Assembly (NCBI GenBank): GCA_964597315.1 | Contig: CAZQXD010000026.1 | Location: 1-55,219, forward strand | Origin: CAZQXD01 sp964597315 | Lineage (GTDB): Bacteria; Pseudomonadota; Gammaproteobacteria; Competibacterales; Competibacteraceae | Direction: 5' to 3' | DNA: 55,219 nt | Shown: positions 42,731 to 51,449 of the stretch, in pieces | How positions within the stretch are numbered: position 1 is the first letter of the stretch | How the letters are laid out: each line of letters starts with the position of its first letter | Position numbers and translations under genes: made by a program | The notes under the pieces: model-generated | The model's input: only the letters and a program-made list of their open reading frames with translations | Database searches by the model: none | Told to the model about the DNA's origin: nothing

Positions 42731-43297
42731 ATATGCGGACACGCGAACTGCTAAAAAAATCACGCGCACCAGCCCTATAAAATTGGCCAGAGGGTGGCAA
42801 AATATAACCACCCTACCCTGACTAAATCCTTTACCTTGCCATAGGGCAATTTGTAAACAAATGTTAATTCATTAGTTCGAAAGATTGTGTTTTTTCATCT
42901 ATAAAAAACTCACTCACACTAGGATTAGATAGTATCAATATGCTTTTTATTTTAAGAATTTAGATGTGGATAGTTCTTTATCTGCCTTGAACGAATGAAG
43001 ATGCTTATCAAGCAGAATTTTTGATTTAAAAATACGCATAATAGTTATTTAAAATCAATAAGTTAATAAATAACTATAGAAAAATATCTATGATTTTGCC
43101 TAAGAACAATCATATATTTTTTACACGGCAATTTTTACTATTTCAACTTAATAACATGATTTATATAAAAAAAATAAAAACCTCGGTCCTTCAACTCAGA
43201 ATCATTGTTTCATTTTCTTTACAGATATCATTATGACAATCTCAATCGGATAGCGATGGTGTTATTAAAAAATAACATATTTCAATGGCTTAAAAAT

Positions 43298-43315
43298 ATG
43301 GCATGCATGCTGCAT
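43298..43315 (+). promoter_or_regulatory. Sigma-54 promoter of the PEP-CTERM gene
   Basis: TGGCATGCATGCTGCAT has GG at 43300-43301, ten bases, then GC at 43312-43313, a close match to TGGCAC-N5-TTGCA. Predicted start is 43325, giving a leader of about 136 nt before the ATG at 43461. The sigma-54 activator gene just upstream is a natural regulator candidate. PEP-CTERM genes in other species are known to use sigma-54 promoters under the PrsK/PrsR pair. Confidence 0.7.
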
Positions 43316-43460
43316 ATTTAATGGCGCAGCAATATTACCAAGTTCCAAGGCAGGCATAAAACGTGGCGGGGGAAGAAGACTAATCATAAAAACACCCTCT
43401 GAGCTTGGCGATATGCTGAATAGCCGTGATTTTTGCGTACTCTTATGAAGAGATATGACA

Positions 43461-44162
43461 ATGAGAAAATTATTGTTTTTTGCAGCCTTACTTAGTATGA
43501 GCCTGAGTTGGAATCTTGCAAACGCTGGATTCATATTGACGACCAGCCTGACAGGTGATCCTCGACCGGGCAATCCCGACGAATTGATTGTCGATATTAC
43601 CATTGACGTTATGGACGATATGGCTAACTGGGAGATAGATATTAACTCCCCGGAGCATCCGAATATCAAATTGCATGAGTTCTACTTTAATATGGCTGGG
43701 GCAGCCGGCGATTACAGTTTCTCTGATTTCAGCCCGTCGGCTTGGAGTGTGCAGTCGCCCGCCAATAACGCGGCCGGTTCCGGCAGCGCTGACTTTATTT
43801 TCAAGGCATCGGATCCTCCCCCCGGTCCGCCGGTGGAAGTGAACAATACCGTCCTTCTCACCTTTAAAATGACCAAGCTTACCGGGAACTTCGTGTTTGA
43901 TGATTTCTCCACGGCAGCCACTTCCGTATCCAACGACACCGTGCTGGGTGAGGGGCAATTGGGAGCCCATTTGCAAAGCCTGACAGTCAATTCAACCACT
44001 TGCCCTGGTGGTGGATGCAGTGACAGTGGCTTTGCATTCGGTGATTATCCCGACGACCCCACCGTGCCGCCCACCCAGACCCCCGAACCCAGCCTGCTCG
44101 GCCTACTCGGCCTTGGCCTGTTGGGGCTGGCTTTCAGTCGGCGGCGGCGTATCGTAGCCTGA
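43461..44162 (+). CDS. PEP-CTERM sorted exported protein
   Basis: The 233-residue product starts with a signal peptide (MRKLLFFAALLSMSLSWNLANA) and ends in TPEPSLLGLLGLGLLGLAFS followed by RRRRIVA, a classic PEP-CTERM. The body (GFILTTSLTGDPRPGNPDEL...) is beta-rich with a late cysteine pair TCPGGGCSD. It would be handled by an exosortase coded outside the window and end up in the extracellular matrix. I prefer the ATG at 43461 over 43455 because GAAGAG is then 8 nt away. A perfect bidirectional terminator follows. Confidence 0.85.
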   Translation: MRKLLFFAALLSMSLSWNLANAGFILTTSLTGDPRPGNPDELIVDITIDVMDDMANWEIDINSPEHPNIKLHEFYFNMAGAAGDYSFSDFSPSAWSVQSPANNAAGSGSADFIFKASDPPPGPPVEVNNTVLLTFKMTKLTGNFVFDDFSTAATSVSNDTVLGEGQLGAHLQSLTVNSTTCPGGGCSDSGFAFGDYPDDPTVPPTQTPEPSLLGLLGLGLLGLAFSRRRRIVA

Positions 44163-44186
44163 GCCAGTTTTTTTGGACCACGGCAA

Positions 44187-44216
44187 AACGCCGACCCAGG
44201 GGTCGGCGTTATTTTA
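44187..44216. terminator. Bidirectional Rho-independent terminator
   Basis: AACGCCGACCC (44187-44197) and GGGTCGGCGTT (44200-44210) form a perfect 11-bp stem followed by ATTTTAT on the plus strand and preceded by AAAA, giving Ts on the minus strand. It separates the PEP-CTERM gene (plus) from the convergent subtilase gene (minus). Confidence 0.9.
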
Positions 44217-44220
44217 TGGC

Positions 44221-46065
44221 TTAGCTATCGTTACGATTCTTGCCGGGAGGCGACTTCTTGCCGGTGCCGTCCACGATGACCTGGATGGAAGTTTCAGCAC
44301 GATTGCCAGCGGCGTCCATGGCCATGGCGCTCAAGGTATGGGTTCCGGCAGCCTCCTTGCGGGTATTCCAGGAGCAATTCAACTGCTCGCCGTTGCCCGT
44401 GCCGACCAAGCGACCGTCCACATAACAGCTCAACTGGGTTACGCCCACATTGTCGGCCGCGCCTAGGCTGATAGATACAGTCCGGCTCACAGTGTCTCCA
44501 TGGCGAGGATTAACAATGCTGACTGTGGGCGCGATGGTGTCCGGTGGGTCGATGATGTTGTCCACGGTCACCGTCACAGCACTGGATACGCCCTGATTGC
44601 CGCTGGTATCGTAAACATAGGCTGTCAAGGTCGCGGCACCATCGGCATGCTCGGCACTGTCCCAACTGAAGGCATATGGTTCGCTGGCGTCGCTGGCCAA
44701 TAGCCTGCCATCTAGGAATAGATCCACCCGGGATACCGCCACATTGTCGTTGACGCTCAGGTCTACGGCTACAAGCCCGGCTATGGTGCTGCCGTTAGTC
44801 GGCGTGAGAATGGATGCCGAGGGAGGTTGGGTATCGGCGGCCTGCATCTGCAAAGCGGCCTGTACTGCGGCATGGGCGTCCACCTGTCCGTGGCCGTAGT
44901 ACACATCCCAACCCGCAGTACCCAGGTCAACGGCGCTATCCTCTAATACGACCTCCACTTGCGAGGGAGTCAGATTTGGATTTGCCGCCTTTACCAAGGC
45001 CGCCACCCCGGCAGTAATGGGGCTAGCGAAAGAAGTACCATTCACCGCAGCGTAGCCGCCGCTGGAGGTGGTGGTCCAAATGCCCACGCCGGGAGCGGCT
45101 ATATCCACGTAATAACCATAGCTGGACCAACTGGCCTTGCTGTCGCTGCTGGTGGTAGCCGAGGCGGTGATCAGGTAGGGGTTGTCACTATGGCCGGGAT
45201 CACTACCACTGTTGCCGGCGGCCACCACAACCACGCCGCCCTTGCTATTCATATACTGAGCCGCGCTGGTCACGGAGGAACTACTGTTGAGGCCATCGTA
45301 GCTGATATTGGCCACCTTAGCGCCATGGTCAGCGGCCCAGCTAAGACCCGCCGCGATACTGCTCAAGTAAGCTCTGCCGTCGCTACTATTGGTCACCCGG
45401 ATGGGCATGATCCGGGCGTTCCAGGCTACCGAAGCGACCCCCGCGCCGTTGTTGCTCTGGGCAGCCACCGTGCCGGCTACTTTGGTACCGTGACCGGCGA
45501 TGTCGGAAGTATCGGCATCATTGGATGCCGCATTCCAACCAGGCGTCATCTGGCCGACCAGATCCACATGATTTTCGTAGACGCCAGTATCCAGCACTGC
45601 CACCGTCACCCCCTGCCCTTGGGATAGAGACCAAGCGCCCGATGCTTTGATCCTAGGCAGATGCCAGGCATTGGGATAGAGGGGATCGTTGGGCGGAATC
45701 TCGGTGTACTCCACCAGTTCGTCCAGTTCGGCAAACTCCACATGCTTATTGTGGCGCAATGCTGCGGCCACCGCCGCTTCCGCCTGGGGCGGAACGCTGA
45801 CCCTATACAGGTCCAGCTTGCCGATCTGGCCCTTGGACTTAGCGCCATGCATATTCAACAGGTTATCTAGCTGCTGTTTTGACAAGCCGACGCGAGTCTG
45901 TACCAGAATCCGGCCTTCGGCAAAACGACCAGGCACACCATCGGGCGGCGAGGCCACGGACCAGGCCGAGACAAACGCTAGAGCGGTAGCGGAACCGGAA
46001 CGAAAAGCGGATTGGGTGATGAAACGACCGGCGTGACACCGGGTGTAGTCCTTGGACTGCGACAT
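44221..46065 (-). CDS. Secreted subtilisin-like serine protease with C-terminal Ig-like repeats
   Basis: The 614-residue product has an N-terminal hydrophobic signal region (about residues 17-40), an inhibitor-like propeptide (50-120), an S8 catalytic domain (about 130-410) with Asp159 (VAVLDTGVY), His192 (AGHGTKVAGT), Asn285 (VAAGNSGSD) and Ser345 (NGTSFASP), then two Ig-like modules (PPSASILTPTNGSTI... and APTVSIVNPRHGDTV...). The tail KKSPPGKNRNDS is basic and is neither PEP-CTERM nor GlyGly-CTERM. It probably degrades or remodels extracellular protein. Its mRNA leader has a c-di-GMP-I riboswitch and a hairpin able to cover the Shine-Dalgarno, so production should follow c-di-GMP level. 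Confidence 0.93.
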   Translation of the reverse strand: MSQSKDYTRCHAGRFITQSAFRSGSATALAFVSAWSVASPPDGVPGRFAEGRILVQTRVGLSKQQLDNLLNMHGAKSKGQIGKLDLYRVSVPPQAEAAVAAALRHNKHVEFAELDELVEYTEIPPNDPLYPNAWHLPRIKASGAWSLSQGQGVTVAVLDTGVYENHVDLVGQMTPGWNAASNDADTSDIAGHGTKVAGTVAAQSNNGAGVASVAWNARIMPIRVTNSSDGRAYLSSIAAGLSWAADHGAKVANISYDGLNSSSSVTSAAQYMNSKGGVVVVAAGNSGSDPGHSDNPYLITASATTSSDSKASWSSYGYYVDIAAPGVGIWTTTSSGGYAAVNGTSFASPITAGVAALVKAANPNLTPSQVEVVLEDSAVDLGTAGWDVYYGHGQVDAHAAVQAALQMQAADTQPPSASILTPTNGSTIAGLVAVDLSVNDNVAVSRVDLFLDGRLLASDASEPYAFSWDSAEHADGAATLTAYVYDTSGNQGVSSAVTVTVDNIIDPPDTIAPTVSIVNPRHGDTVSRTVSISLGAADNVGVTQLSCYVDGRLVGTGNGEQLNCSWNTRKEAAGTHTLSAMAMDAAGNRAETSIQVIVDGTGKKSPPGKNRNDS

Positions 46066-46068
46066 GGT

Positions 46069-46107
46069 GGCGGTTCCCCCTTATATATTGTCGGCCTGGG
46101 GAACGCC
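46069..46107 (-). promoter_or_regulatory. Shine-Dalgarno-sequestering hairpin (riboswitch expression platform)
   Basis: In the mRNA, GGCGTTCCCC (complement of 46098-46107) can pair with GGGGAACCGCC (46069-46079), leaving one bulged C. The second strand contains the GGGGG ribosome-binding site of the protease gene. A second TTTCCCC copy, centred near 46114, offers an alternative partner. This fits translational control by the riboswitch just upstream; the direction of control (on or off with ligand) cannot be read from the sequence. Confidence 0.6.
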
Positions 46108-46145
46108 GATGGGGAAACGCAAACTGCCCACACCTCGGCGGCATC

Positions 46146-46226
46146 AGTCTGGCAATCCCGCTATCGTAGGGTACGCCCCCTTAGACCGGTGATTTTGCGC
46201 CACCACCTTTCGGTGGTTTTGCCATT
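46146..46226 (-). ncRNA. Cyclic di-GMP-I (GEMM) riboswitch
   Basis: Read on the minus strand the segment shows GGCAAAACC, a stem CCACC-GAAA-GGTGG capped by the required GAAA tetraloop, GGCGCAAA, CACCGGTCTAA, and ATAGCGGGATTGCC, matching the GEMM-I consensus (GCAAA after stem one, GAAA tetraloop docking into its receptor, CCTAA-like and TAGCGGG segments). It lies 81 nt upstream of the subtilase ATG in the same direction. GEMM-I riboswitches bind c-di-GMP and often control matrix, motility or protease genes. This is one of the strongest non-coding calls in the window. Confidence 0.92.
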
Positions 46227-46247
46227 TTCAGCTGAGTTCAATCGACT

Positions 46248-46261
46248 TTGTTCAAGAACAA
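46248..46261. promoter_or_regulatory. Palindrome TTGTTC-AA-GAACAA upstream of the riboswitch
   Basis: This perfect 14-bp palindrome lies about 22 nt upstream of the riboswitch 5' side and would overlap the core of the subtilase promoter. It may be an operator. The rest of the 368-nt gap (46066-46433) outside riboswitch and hairpin has no gene; no terminator was recognised behind livF. Confidence 0.4.
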
Positions 46262-46433
46262 GCGCCGACCGCGAAACACTCAAATTCTTACGTTCAAGCC
46301 TTGATTTGCTTGATCTTTTCTTACCAAGGCAACTTTACGCTCCGATTTGGGCCGGATTATTCTTTACTTTACGATGGCTATTGGCCCAACGGCAGCGAAG
46401 CTTAACAGTCTATCGCGAAAAATTTCAACATCC

Positions 46434-47135
46434 TTAGCCGCCCAAATACGCCTTACGCACATTCTCGTTGGCCAACAGGCTGGCCCCGCTATCGGCCAGC
46501 ACAATGCTGCCGTTTTCCAGAACATACCCCCGATCAGCCAGTTGCAGAGCTTTGTGGGCATTCTGCTCCACCAGAAATATCGTTGTGCCCTCCTGACGGA
46601 TTTCCTCGATAATTTTGAATATCTGGGTAATGATCAAGGGCGCCAGCCCCAGGGAAGGTTCATCCAATAACAACAGTTGCGGTCGACTCATCAGCGCCCG
46701 ACCGATGGCGAGCATTTGCTGCTCGCCTCCAGACAAGGTGCCACCCCGTTGGTTTCGGCGCTCCTTAAGGCGAGGGAATAGTGTGTAAACTCGCTCAAGG
46801 TCGTCTTCAATACGCCGCCGATCAGCAAAGAACCCGCCCATATGCAGATTGTCCATCACCGTCAGGCCCGGAAAAATCCGCCGCCCCTCAGGCACCACAG
46901 ACAGCCCACCCTGCATGATGTGGTGGGTGGGCAAGTGGGTAATGTCCCGTCCCTCGAAGATCACCTGCCCGGAAGATGCCTGGGGAGTACCGCAAATGGT
47001 CATGAGCAGGGTGGTCTTGCCGGCCCCATTGGCGCCGATCAAGGTCACAATCTCCCCTTGCCGCACCTCCAGGGATATGCCCTTGAGGGCCTCGATAGGG
47101 CCGTAATGGGTATGCACCTCGTGGAGCGCCAACAT
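46434..47135 (-). CDS. livF: Branched-chain amino acid ABC transporter ATPase LivF
   Basis: The 233-residue ATPase has Walker A LIGANGAGKTTLLM, the ABC signature in TLSGGEQQMLAIGRALM and Walker B LLLLDEPSLGLAP. It energises import of Leu/Ile/Val-type amino acids at the inner membrane together with LivG. It is the last gene of livK-H-M-G-F, its start overlapping the livG stop (TAATG). Confidence 0.95.
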   Translation of the reverse strand: MLALHEVHTHYGPIEALKGISLEVRQGEIVTLIGANGAGKTTLLMTICGTPQASSGQVIFEGRDITHLPTHHIMQGGLSVVPEGRRIFPGLTVMDNLHMGGFFADRRRIEDDLERVYTLFPRLKERRNQRGGTLSGGEQQMLAIGRALMSRPQLLLLDEPSLGLAPLIITQIFKIIEEIRQEGTTIFLVEQNAHKALQLADRGYVLENGSIVLADSGASLLANENVRKAYLGG

Positions 47136-47926
47136 TATTCTTCTCCTAGATAAGCCTTGATCACCGCCGGGTCCTGGCGGATCTCGTCGGGGGCGCCCAG
47201 GGCGATGGGACGGCCGTATTCCATGACCAGAATCCGGTCGGAGATACCCATGACCAGGCTCATATCGTGTTCAATCAGCAGCACGGATACCCCATGGTCT
47301 TGGCGTAGCTCCACGATCAGTTGATCCAGTTCTCGGGTCTCCTGAGGATTGAGTCCGGCAGCCGGTTCATCCAGTAACAGCACTCGGGGGCGGGTGATCA
47401 TGCAGCGGGCGATTTCCAGCCGTCGCTGCTGGCCGTAGGCCAGATTGCCCGCCTCCCGGTTGGCCAGGCCTAGGAGCCCCACTTTGTCCAGCCAGAACGC
47501 GGCCTGTTCCATGGCGTCCTGCTCGGCCCGACGATAGGCTGGGGTCTTGACCATGCCCGAGAACAGATTGGTGACCAAGCGAGTATGCTGGGAGACCAGC
47601 AGGTTCTCCACCACGGTCATATTTTTGAACAGGCGCACATTCTGGAAAGTGCGCACCAGACCCCGGCGGGCGATCTGATGGCCGGGGAGGCCCTGGGTAG
47701 GCTTACCATCCAGGATCACCTGTCCGGAGCTAGGCCTGTAGAACCCGCTGATACAGTTAAAGACGGTGGTTTTACCAGCGCCATTGGGACCGATGATGGC
47801 GAATACCTGGTTGCGCTCAACATTGAAGCCCACCCCGTCCACCGCCAGCAGGCCACCGAAACGCTTGCTCAACTGGCTGATGTTCAAAAGAGCTTGGTTG
47901 TCAGCTAGGGCTTGGGACTGATTCAT
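47135..47926 (-). CDS. livG: Branched-chain amino acid ABC transporter ATPase LivG
   Basis: The 263-residue ATPase has Walker A IIGPNGAGKTTVFNCISGFY, the LivG-specific long insertion around GLVRTFQNVRLFKNMTVVENLL, the signature region NLAYGQQRRLEIARCM and Walker B VLLLDEPAAGLNP. It partners with LivF. ATG overlaps the livM stop (TGATG). Confidence 0.95.
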   Translation of the reverse strand: MNQSQALADNQALLNISQLSKRFGGLLAVDGVGFNVERNQVFAIIGPNGAGKTTVFNCISGFYRPSSGQVILDGKPTQGLPGHQIARRGLVRTFQNVRLFKNMTVVENLLVSQHTRLVTNLFSGMVKTPAYRRAEQDAMEQAAFWLDKVGLLGLANREAGNLAYGQQRRLEIARCMITRPRVLLLDEPAAGLNPQETRELDQLIVELRQDHGVSVLLIEHDMSLVMGISDRILVMEYGRPIALGAPDEIRQDPAVIKAYLGEE

Positions 47927-49173
47927 CAGGGCATCTCCATGCGCGGGCGCACAGCCGGTAGCAGACCCTGGGGCCGCCAGATCATCATCAGCACCATGGT
48001 TAGTCCGAATACCAGCATCCGGTATTCTTGAAACTCCCGGGCCACTTCGGGCAGGGCCGTCAGGGCGATGGCCGCCAGGATTACGCCAAGTTGAGACCCC
48101 ATGCCCCCCAATACCACGATGGCCAGCACGATGGCCGACTCGATGAAGGTAAAGGATTCTGGATTAATAAAGCCTTGACGAGCGGCGAAAAAGGCCCCGG
48201 CGAAGCCGGCGAAAGAAGCCCCCAGGGTAAAGGCCGATAGCTTGATGGCGGTGGGGTTGAGGCCCAGGGAACGACAGGCGATCTCGTCCTCCCGAAGGGC
48301 CTCCCAGGCCCGGCCCACCGGCATGCGGATCAGCCGGTTGATAACGAACAGGGTGAACAAAGCCAGCACCAGGGCCAGCAGATACAGAAATATCACCGTG
48401 TCGCCACCATCGTATTTAAGATCGAAAAACTGATGGAACGTGGTCCCCCCCTCCTCGCTGGGACGGCGAGCGAATTCCAGACCGAAGAACGTGGGTTTAG
48501 GGATGCCCAAAATGCCGTCCGGCCCCCCGGTCAGGCTGTCCAGATTATTGAGCAGCAGGCGGATAATCTCCCCAAAACCCAGGGTGACGATGGCTAGATA
48601 ATCACCCCGCAGCCTGAGTACCGGAAACCCTAGCAAACAGCCGGTGATGCCAGCCAGCAATACGCACAAGGGCAGGCTGGTCCAGAACCCTAACCCCAGG
48701 TATTGGTTGAGCAAAGCATAACCGTAAGCCCCCACGGCATAAAACGCCACATAGCCTAAGTCCAGCAGACCGGCGAAGCCGACCACGATATTCAGCCCCA
48801 GGCCCAGAATGACGTAGATCAAGGCCAGGGTGGCGATATCCACGGCGCCCCGGGAAGCGGTGAAGGGCCAGACAATGGCGAAGGCCACCAGCGCCGCCAG
48901 AATCAAGGGTCGGTAGCGTTCCAGCTTGGCGGGTGAGGGTAACACCCGCACCTCTTTAGCCTTACCCAGAGCCTGCCGTACCAGAGGCTGTAACAAGCGC
49001 ACCACGAACACTGCGGCCATGGCGATCAGCACCGGAGCGAAATCCCCTTCCAGGGTGATGGTAGCCCCTACCCGGACGATATTGATGCCCAGGATGGGCA
49101 CTGCCAGCACCGCGATCAGTAAGGCGGCGATCAGCGCATCCGGCAGACGTTCTTTAAGCCAGACGGCATTCAT
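47926..49173 (-). CDS. livM: Branched-chain amino acid ABC transporter permease LivM
   Basis: The 415-residue permease has an N-terminal extension with two or three hydrophobic segments (residues 1-110) before the usual LivM core of eight or so segments, marked by GLGLNIVVGFAGLLDLGYVAFYAVGAY and RLRGDYLAIVTLGFGEIIR and EDEIACRSLGLNPTAIKLSAF, the cytoplasmic loop that touches the ATPase. Start and livH stop overlap as TGATG. Confidence 0.95.
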   Translation of the reverse strand: MNAVWLKERLPDALIAALLIAVLAVPILGINIVRVGATITLEGDFAPVLIAMAAVFVVRLLQPLVRQALGKAKEVRVLPSPAKLERYRPLILAALVAFAIVWPFTASRGAVDIATLALIYVILGLGLNIVVGFAGLLDLGYVAFYAVGAYGYALLNQYLGLGFWTSLPLCVLLAGITGCLLGFPVLRLRGDYLAIVTLGFGEIIRLLLNNLDSLTGGPDGILGIPKPTFFGLEFARRPSEEGGTTFHQFFDLKYDGGDTVIFLYLLALVLALFTLFVINRLIRMPVGRAWEALREDEIACRSLGLNPTAIKLSAFTLGASFAGFAGAFFAARQGFINPESFTFIESAIVLAIVVLGGMGSQLGVILAAIALTALPEVAREFQEYRMLVFGLTMVLMMIWRPQGLLPAVRPRMEMP

Positions 49174-50099
49174 CAGACCTTCTCCACATCCGGTTTGCCC
49201 AATAGCCCGGTTGGCCGGAACAACAGCACCAGCACCAATAAGCTAAAAGCCACCACATCTTTGTATTCCGTACTCAGATAAGCCGATGTGAAGCTCTCGG
49301 TCAGCCCCAGCAACAAGCCCCCCAGCATGGCTCCGGGGATGCTGCCGATCCCTCCCAGCACCGCTGCGGTAAAGGCCTTGATACCGGCGACAAAACCGAT
49401 AAAGGGATTAACCAGTCCGTAATACAGGCTAACCAGCACCCCGGCCACGGCGGCCAGAGCGGCGCCCAGCACAAAGGTCAGAGCGATGATCCGATCAGTG
49501 TCAATGCCCAGCAGATTGGCCATCCCCCGGTCTTCGGCGCAGGCTCGGCAGGCCCGGCCCATGCGGGAACGGGCAATAAACAAGGCCAAGGCCGTCATGA
49601 AGACTACCGTGACCACGGCGATCAGCACTTGCATATAGGACAAAAACACCTGAAAACCAGCTTCCGGCCCGAATCGCCAGCCACCGGAGATCAGGGGTTG
49701 CATGGCCACGTCACGGGCGCCCTGACCGATCTGCACGTAGTTTTGTAGAAAAATCGACATACCAATGGCCGAGATCAGCGGCACCAATCGGGGACTACCC
49801 CGCAATGGCCGGTAGGCCACCCGCTCCACGGTCCAGCCATAGACGCTAGTCACTAGCATACTGGCCAGCAGGGTCACCAGCAGCACCAGGGGAATAGCCT
49901 CCAGACCCAACATGGCCAGCAGGGTAATCATGATCACACCCACATAGGCGCCGATCATGTAGATTTCGCCATGGGCGAAATTGATCATGCCGATGATGCC
50001 GTAGACCATGGTGTAGCCAATGGCGATCAGGGCATAAATGCTTCCCAAAGTGAGGCCATTGATCAATTGCTGGCAGACTTGCAGAAAGGTATCGGACAT
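49173..50099 (-). CDS. livH: Branched-chain amino acid ABC transporter permease LivH
   Basis: The 308-residue permease contains the LivH motifs GLTLGSIYALIAIGYTMVYGIIGMINFAHG (cut: TLGSIYALIAIGYTM, INFAHGE) and the ATPase-contact loop CRACAEDRGMANLLGIDTDR. The ATG at 50099 is preferred over a GTG three codons upstream. A terminator-like attenuator lies between livK and livH, probably lowering expression of the membrane part relative to the abundant binding protein. Confidence 0.95.
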   Translation of the reverse strand: MSDTFLQVCQQLINGLTLGSIYALIAIGYTMVYGIIGMINFAHGEIYMIGAYVGVIMITLLAMLGLEAIPLVLLVTLLASMLVTSVYGWTVERVAYRPLRGSPRLVPLISAIGMSIFLQNYVQIGQGARDVAMQPLISGGWRFGPEAGFQVFLSYMQVLIAVVTVVFMTALALFIARSRMGRACRACAEDRGMANLLGIDTDRIIALTFVLGAALAAVAGVLVSLYYGLVNPFIGFVAGIKAFTAAVLGGIGSIPGAMLGGLLLGLTESFTSAYLSTEYKDVVAFSLLVLVLLFRPTGLLGKPDVEKV

Positions 50100-50112
50100 T
50101 GCGCTCACCCCA

Positions 50113-50152
50113 CCCTAAACAACAAAACCCCGGCTCCTGTGCGAATCCGGGG
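50113..50152 (-). terminator. Attenuating terminator between livK and livH
   Basis: On the minus strand CCCCGG (50147-50152) and CCGGGG (50128-50133) form a GC stem with a 13-nt loop followed by TTTTGTTGTTT. Such leaky terminators after binding-protein genes are usual in ABC operons. Confidence 0.8.
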
Positions 50153-50201
50153 CGTTGGTTATTATCGTTGCCTTTAGCGTATTCCCGAATCGTCGGGCAT
50201 G

Positions 50202-51326
50202 CTATTCCTGAACGGGTGTCTTGGTGGCGTCCTGATGCCATTCGAAGATCACGAACTGGAACTCCTGGAGGTCGCCGTTTTCCTTGAACTCCACGGTGCC
50301 GATTGGGGTATCGAAGCTGGCGCCGCGCAGCACCTCGGCGACTTCTTCTGGATCGGCCGCGCCCACCTTGGCGATGCCCTCGGCGATGATCTGAACCGCA
50401 GCATAAGAGGGCATCACAAACGGTCCAGAGGGGTCCTGCTTTTTATCCTTGAACGCCTGCACCAGTTCGGCGTTCTTGGGGTCCTGGGCGAAATCGGCAG
50501 GCAGGGTCACCAATAACCCCTCGGACGCAGGGCCAGCGATGGCGCTGATGTCTTTGTTCCCTACCCCTTCAGGCCCCATGAACTTGGCGTCGAACCCCTG
50601 CTCCCGGGCCTGACGCAGAATCAGACCTAGCTCTGGGTGATAGCCGCCGTAATACACGAAGTCCACGTTTTCGCTTTTGAGCTTGGTGATCAGGGCGGAG
50701 AAATCGGTTTGGCCTTTGCTGACGCCCTCGAACAGCACCACATTGACGCCCTGGTCCTCGACGGCCTTCTGGACTTCTTCGGCGATGCCCTGGCCGTACT
50801 GCTGTTTGTCATGGAGAATGGCCATGCGCTCAGGCTTGATAGTCTCGCTGATGTAGCTACCGGCGGTGGGTCCCTGCTGGCTGTCCAGTCCGATAGTGCG
50901 GAAAACCATCTGATAGCCCTGCTCGGTAATGGCCGGGTTTGTGGAGGCCGGGGTAATCATCAGGATGCCTTCATCATCGTAGATGGCTGCGGCGGGCTGG
51001 GTAGATCCAGAACATAAATGGCCAACCACGAACTTGATGCCGTCGTTGACGATCTGGTTGGCTACCGCCACGGCCTGCTTGGGTTCGCAAACATCGTCCA
51101 CGGGCACGAACTCCAGCTTAAATTCGCCAGCCCCGCCCTTGGCGTTGATCTGCTCCACGGCCATCCGGGCGCCGATCATTTGCATATCGCCGTATTGTGC
51201 AACCGGTCCGGTGATGGGTCCTACCACGGCGATCTTGATAGTTTCTTGCGCCATACCCAAGCTGGCGGTCCCTGCCATGCTCAAACTTATGGCCAAGCTG
51301 ATAAGGTTACGGGTAAGGGTAGTCAT
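50202..51326 (-). CDS. livK: Branched-chain amino acid-binding protein LivK
   Basis: The 374-residue periplasmic protein has a signal peptide (NLISLAISLSMAGTASLGMA, cleavage before QETIK) and the Leu-binding fold motifs IKIAVVGPITGPVAQYGDMQ, VDDVCEPKQAVAVANQIVND and VGHLCSGSTQPAAAIYDDEG. It delivers amino acids to LivHM. The ATG at 51326 has AAGGAG eight bases upstream. A possible sigma-54 match (GG-N10-TTGC-like, 51365-51378, minus strand) lies just upstream of the expected leader; it is weak and may be chance. Confidence 0.94.
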   Translation of the reverse strand: MTTLTRNLISLAISLSMAGTASLGMAQETIKIAVVGPITGPVAQYGDMQMIGARMAVEQINAKGGAGEFKLEFVPVDDVCEPKQAVAVANQIVNDGIKFVVGHLCSGSTQPAAAIYDDEGILMITPASTNPAITEQGYQMVFRTIGLDSQQGPTAGSYISETIKPERMAILHDKQQYGQGIAEEVQKAVEDQGVNVVLFEGVSKGQTDFSALITKLKSENVDFVYYGGYHPELGLILRQAREQGFDAKFMGPEGVGNKDISAIAGPASEGLLVTLPADFAQDPKNAELVQAFKDKKQDPSGPFVMPSYAAVQIIAEGIAKVGAADPEEVAEVLRGASFDTPIGTVEFKENGDLQEFQFVIFEWHQDATKTPVQE

Positions 51327-51449
51327 CTCTTGCTCCTTGGTTGTTATCAATCTGATAATGTACTGCAAGCAGCCTACCTCAGATCAAGAATTAACAAAAA
51401 CGCTGGGGATTACAAGTTTCGAGCAAGTTCTAGCTGGCGGCGGAGACTG

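Larger units (their letters stand above)
42626..43460. other. AT-rich 835-nt region without genes
   Basis: Composition is far more AT-rich than neighbouring genes. Apart from a long hairpin (42676-42730) and a sigma-54 promoter (43298-43315), I see no reliable gene. Poly-A/T tracts from 42840 to 43260 could bend DNA or bind H-NS-like or IHF proteins upstream of the promoter. The region 43325-43460 would be the 5' leader of the PEP-CTERM mRNA and can fold (CCAAG near 43350 with CTTGG near 43409). Confidence 0.6.

Noticed and set aside
44221..44300. GlyGly-CTERM or PEP-CTERM tail on the subtilase
   Set aside because: The C-terminus is hydrophilic and basic (KKSPPGKNRNDS) and lacks a transmembrane helix.
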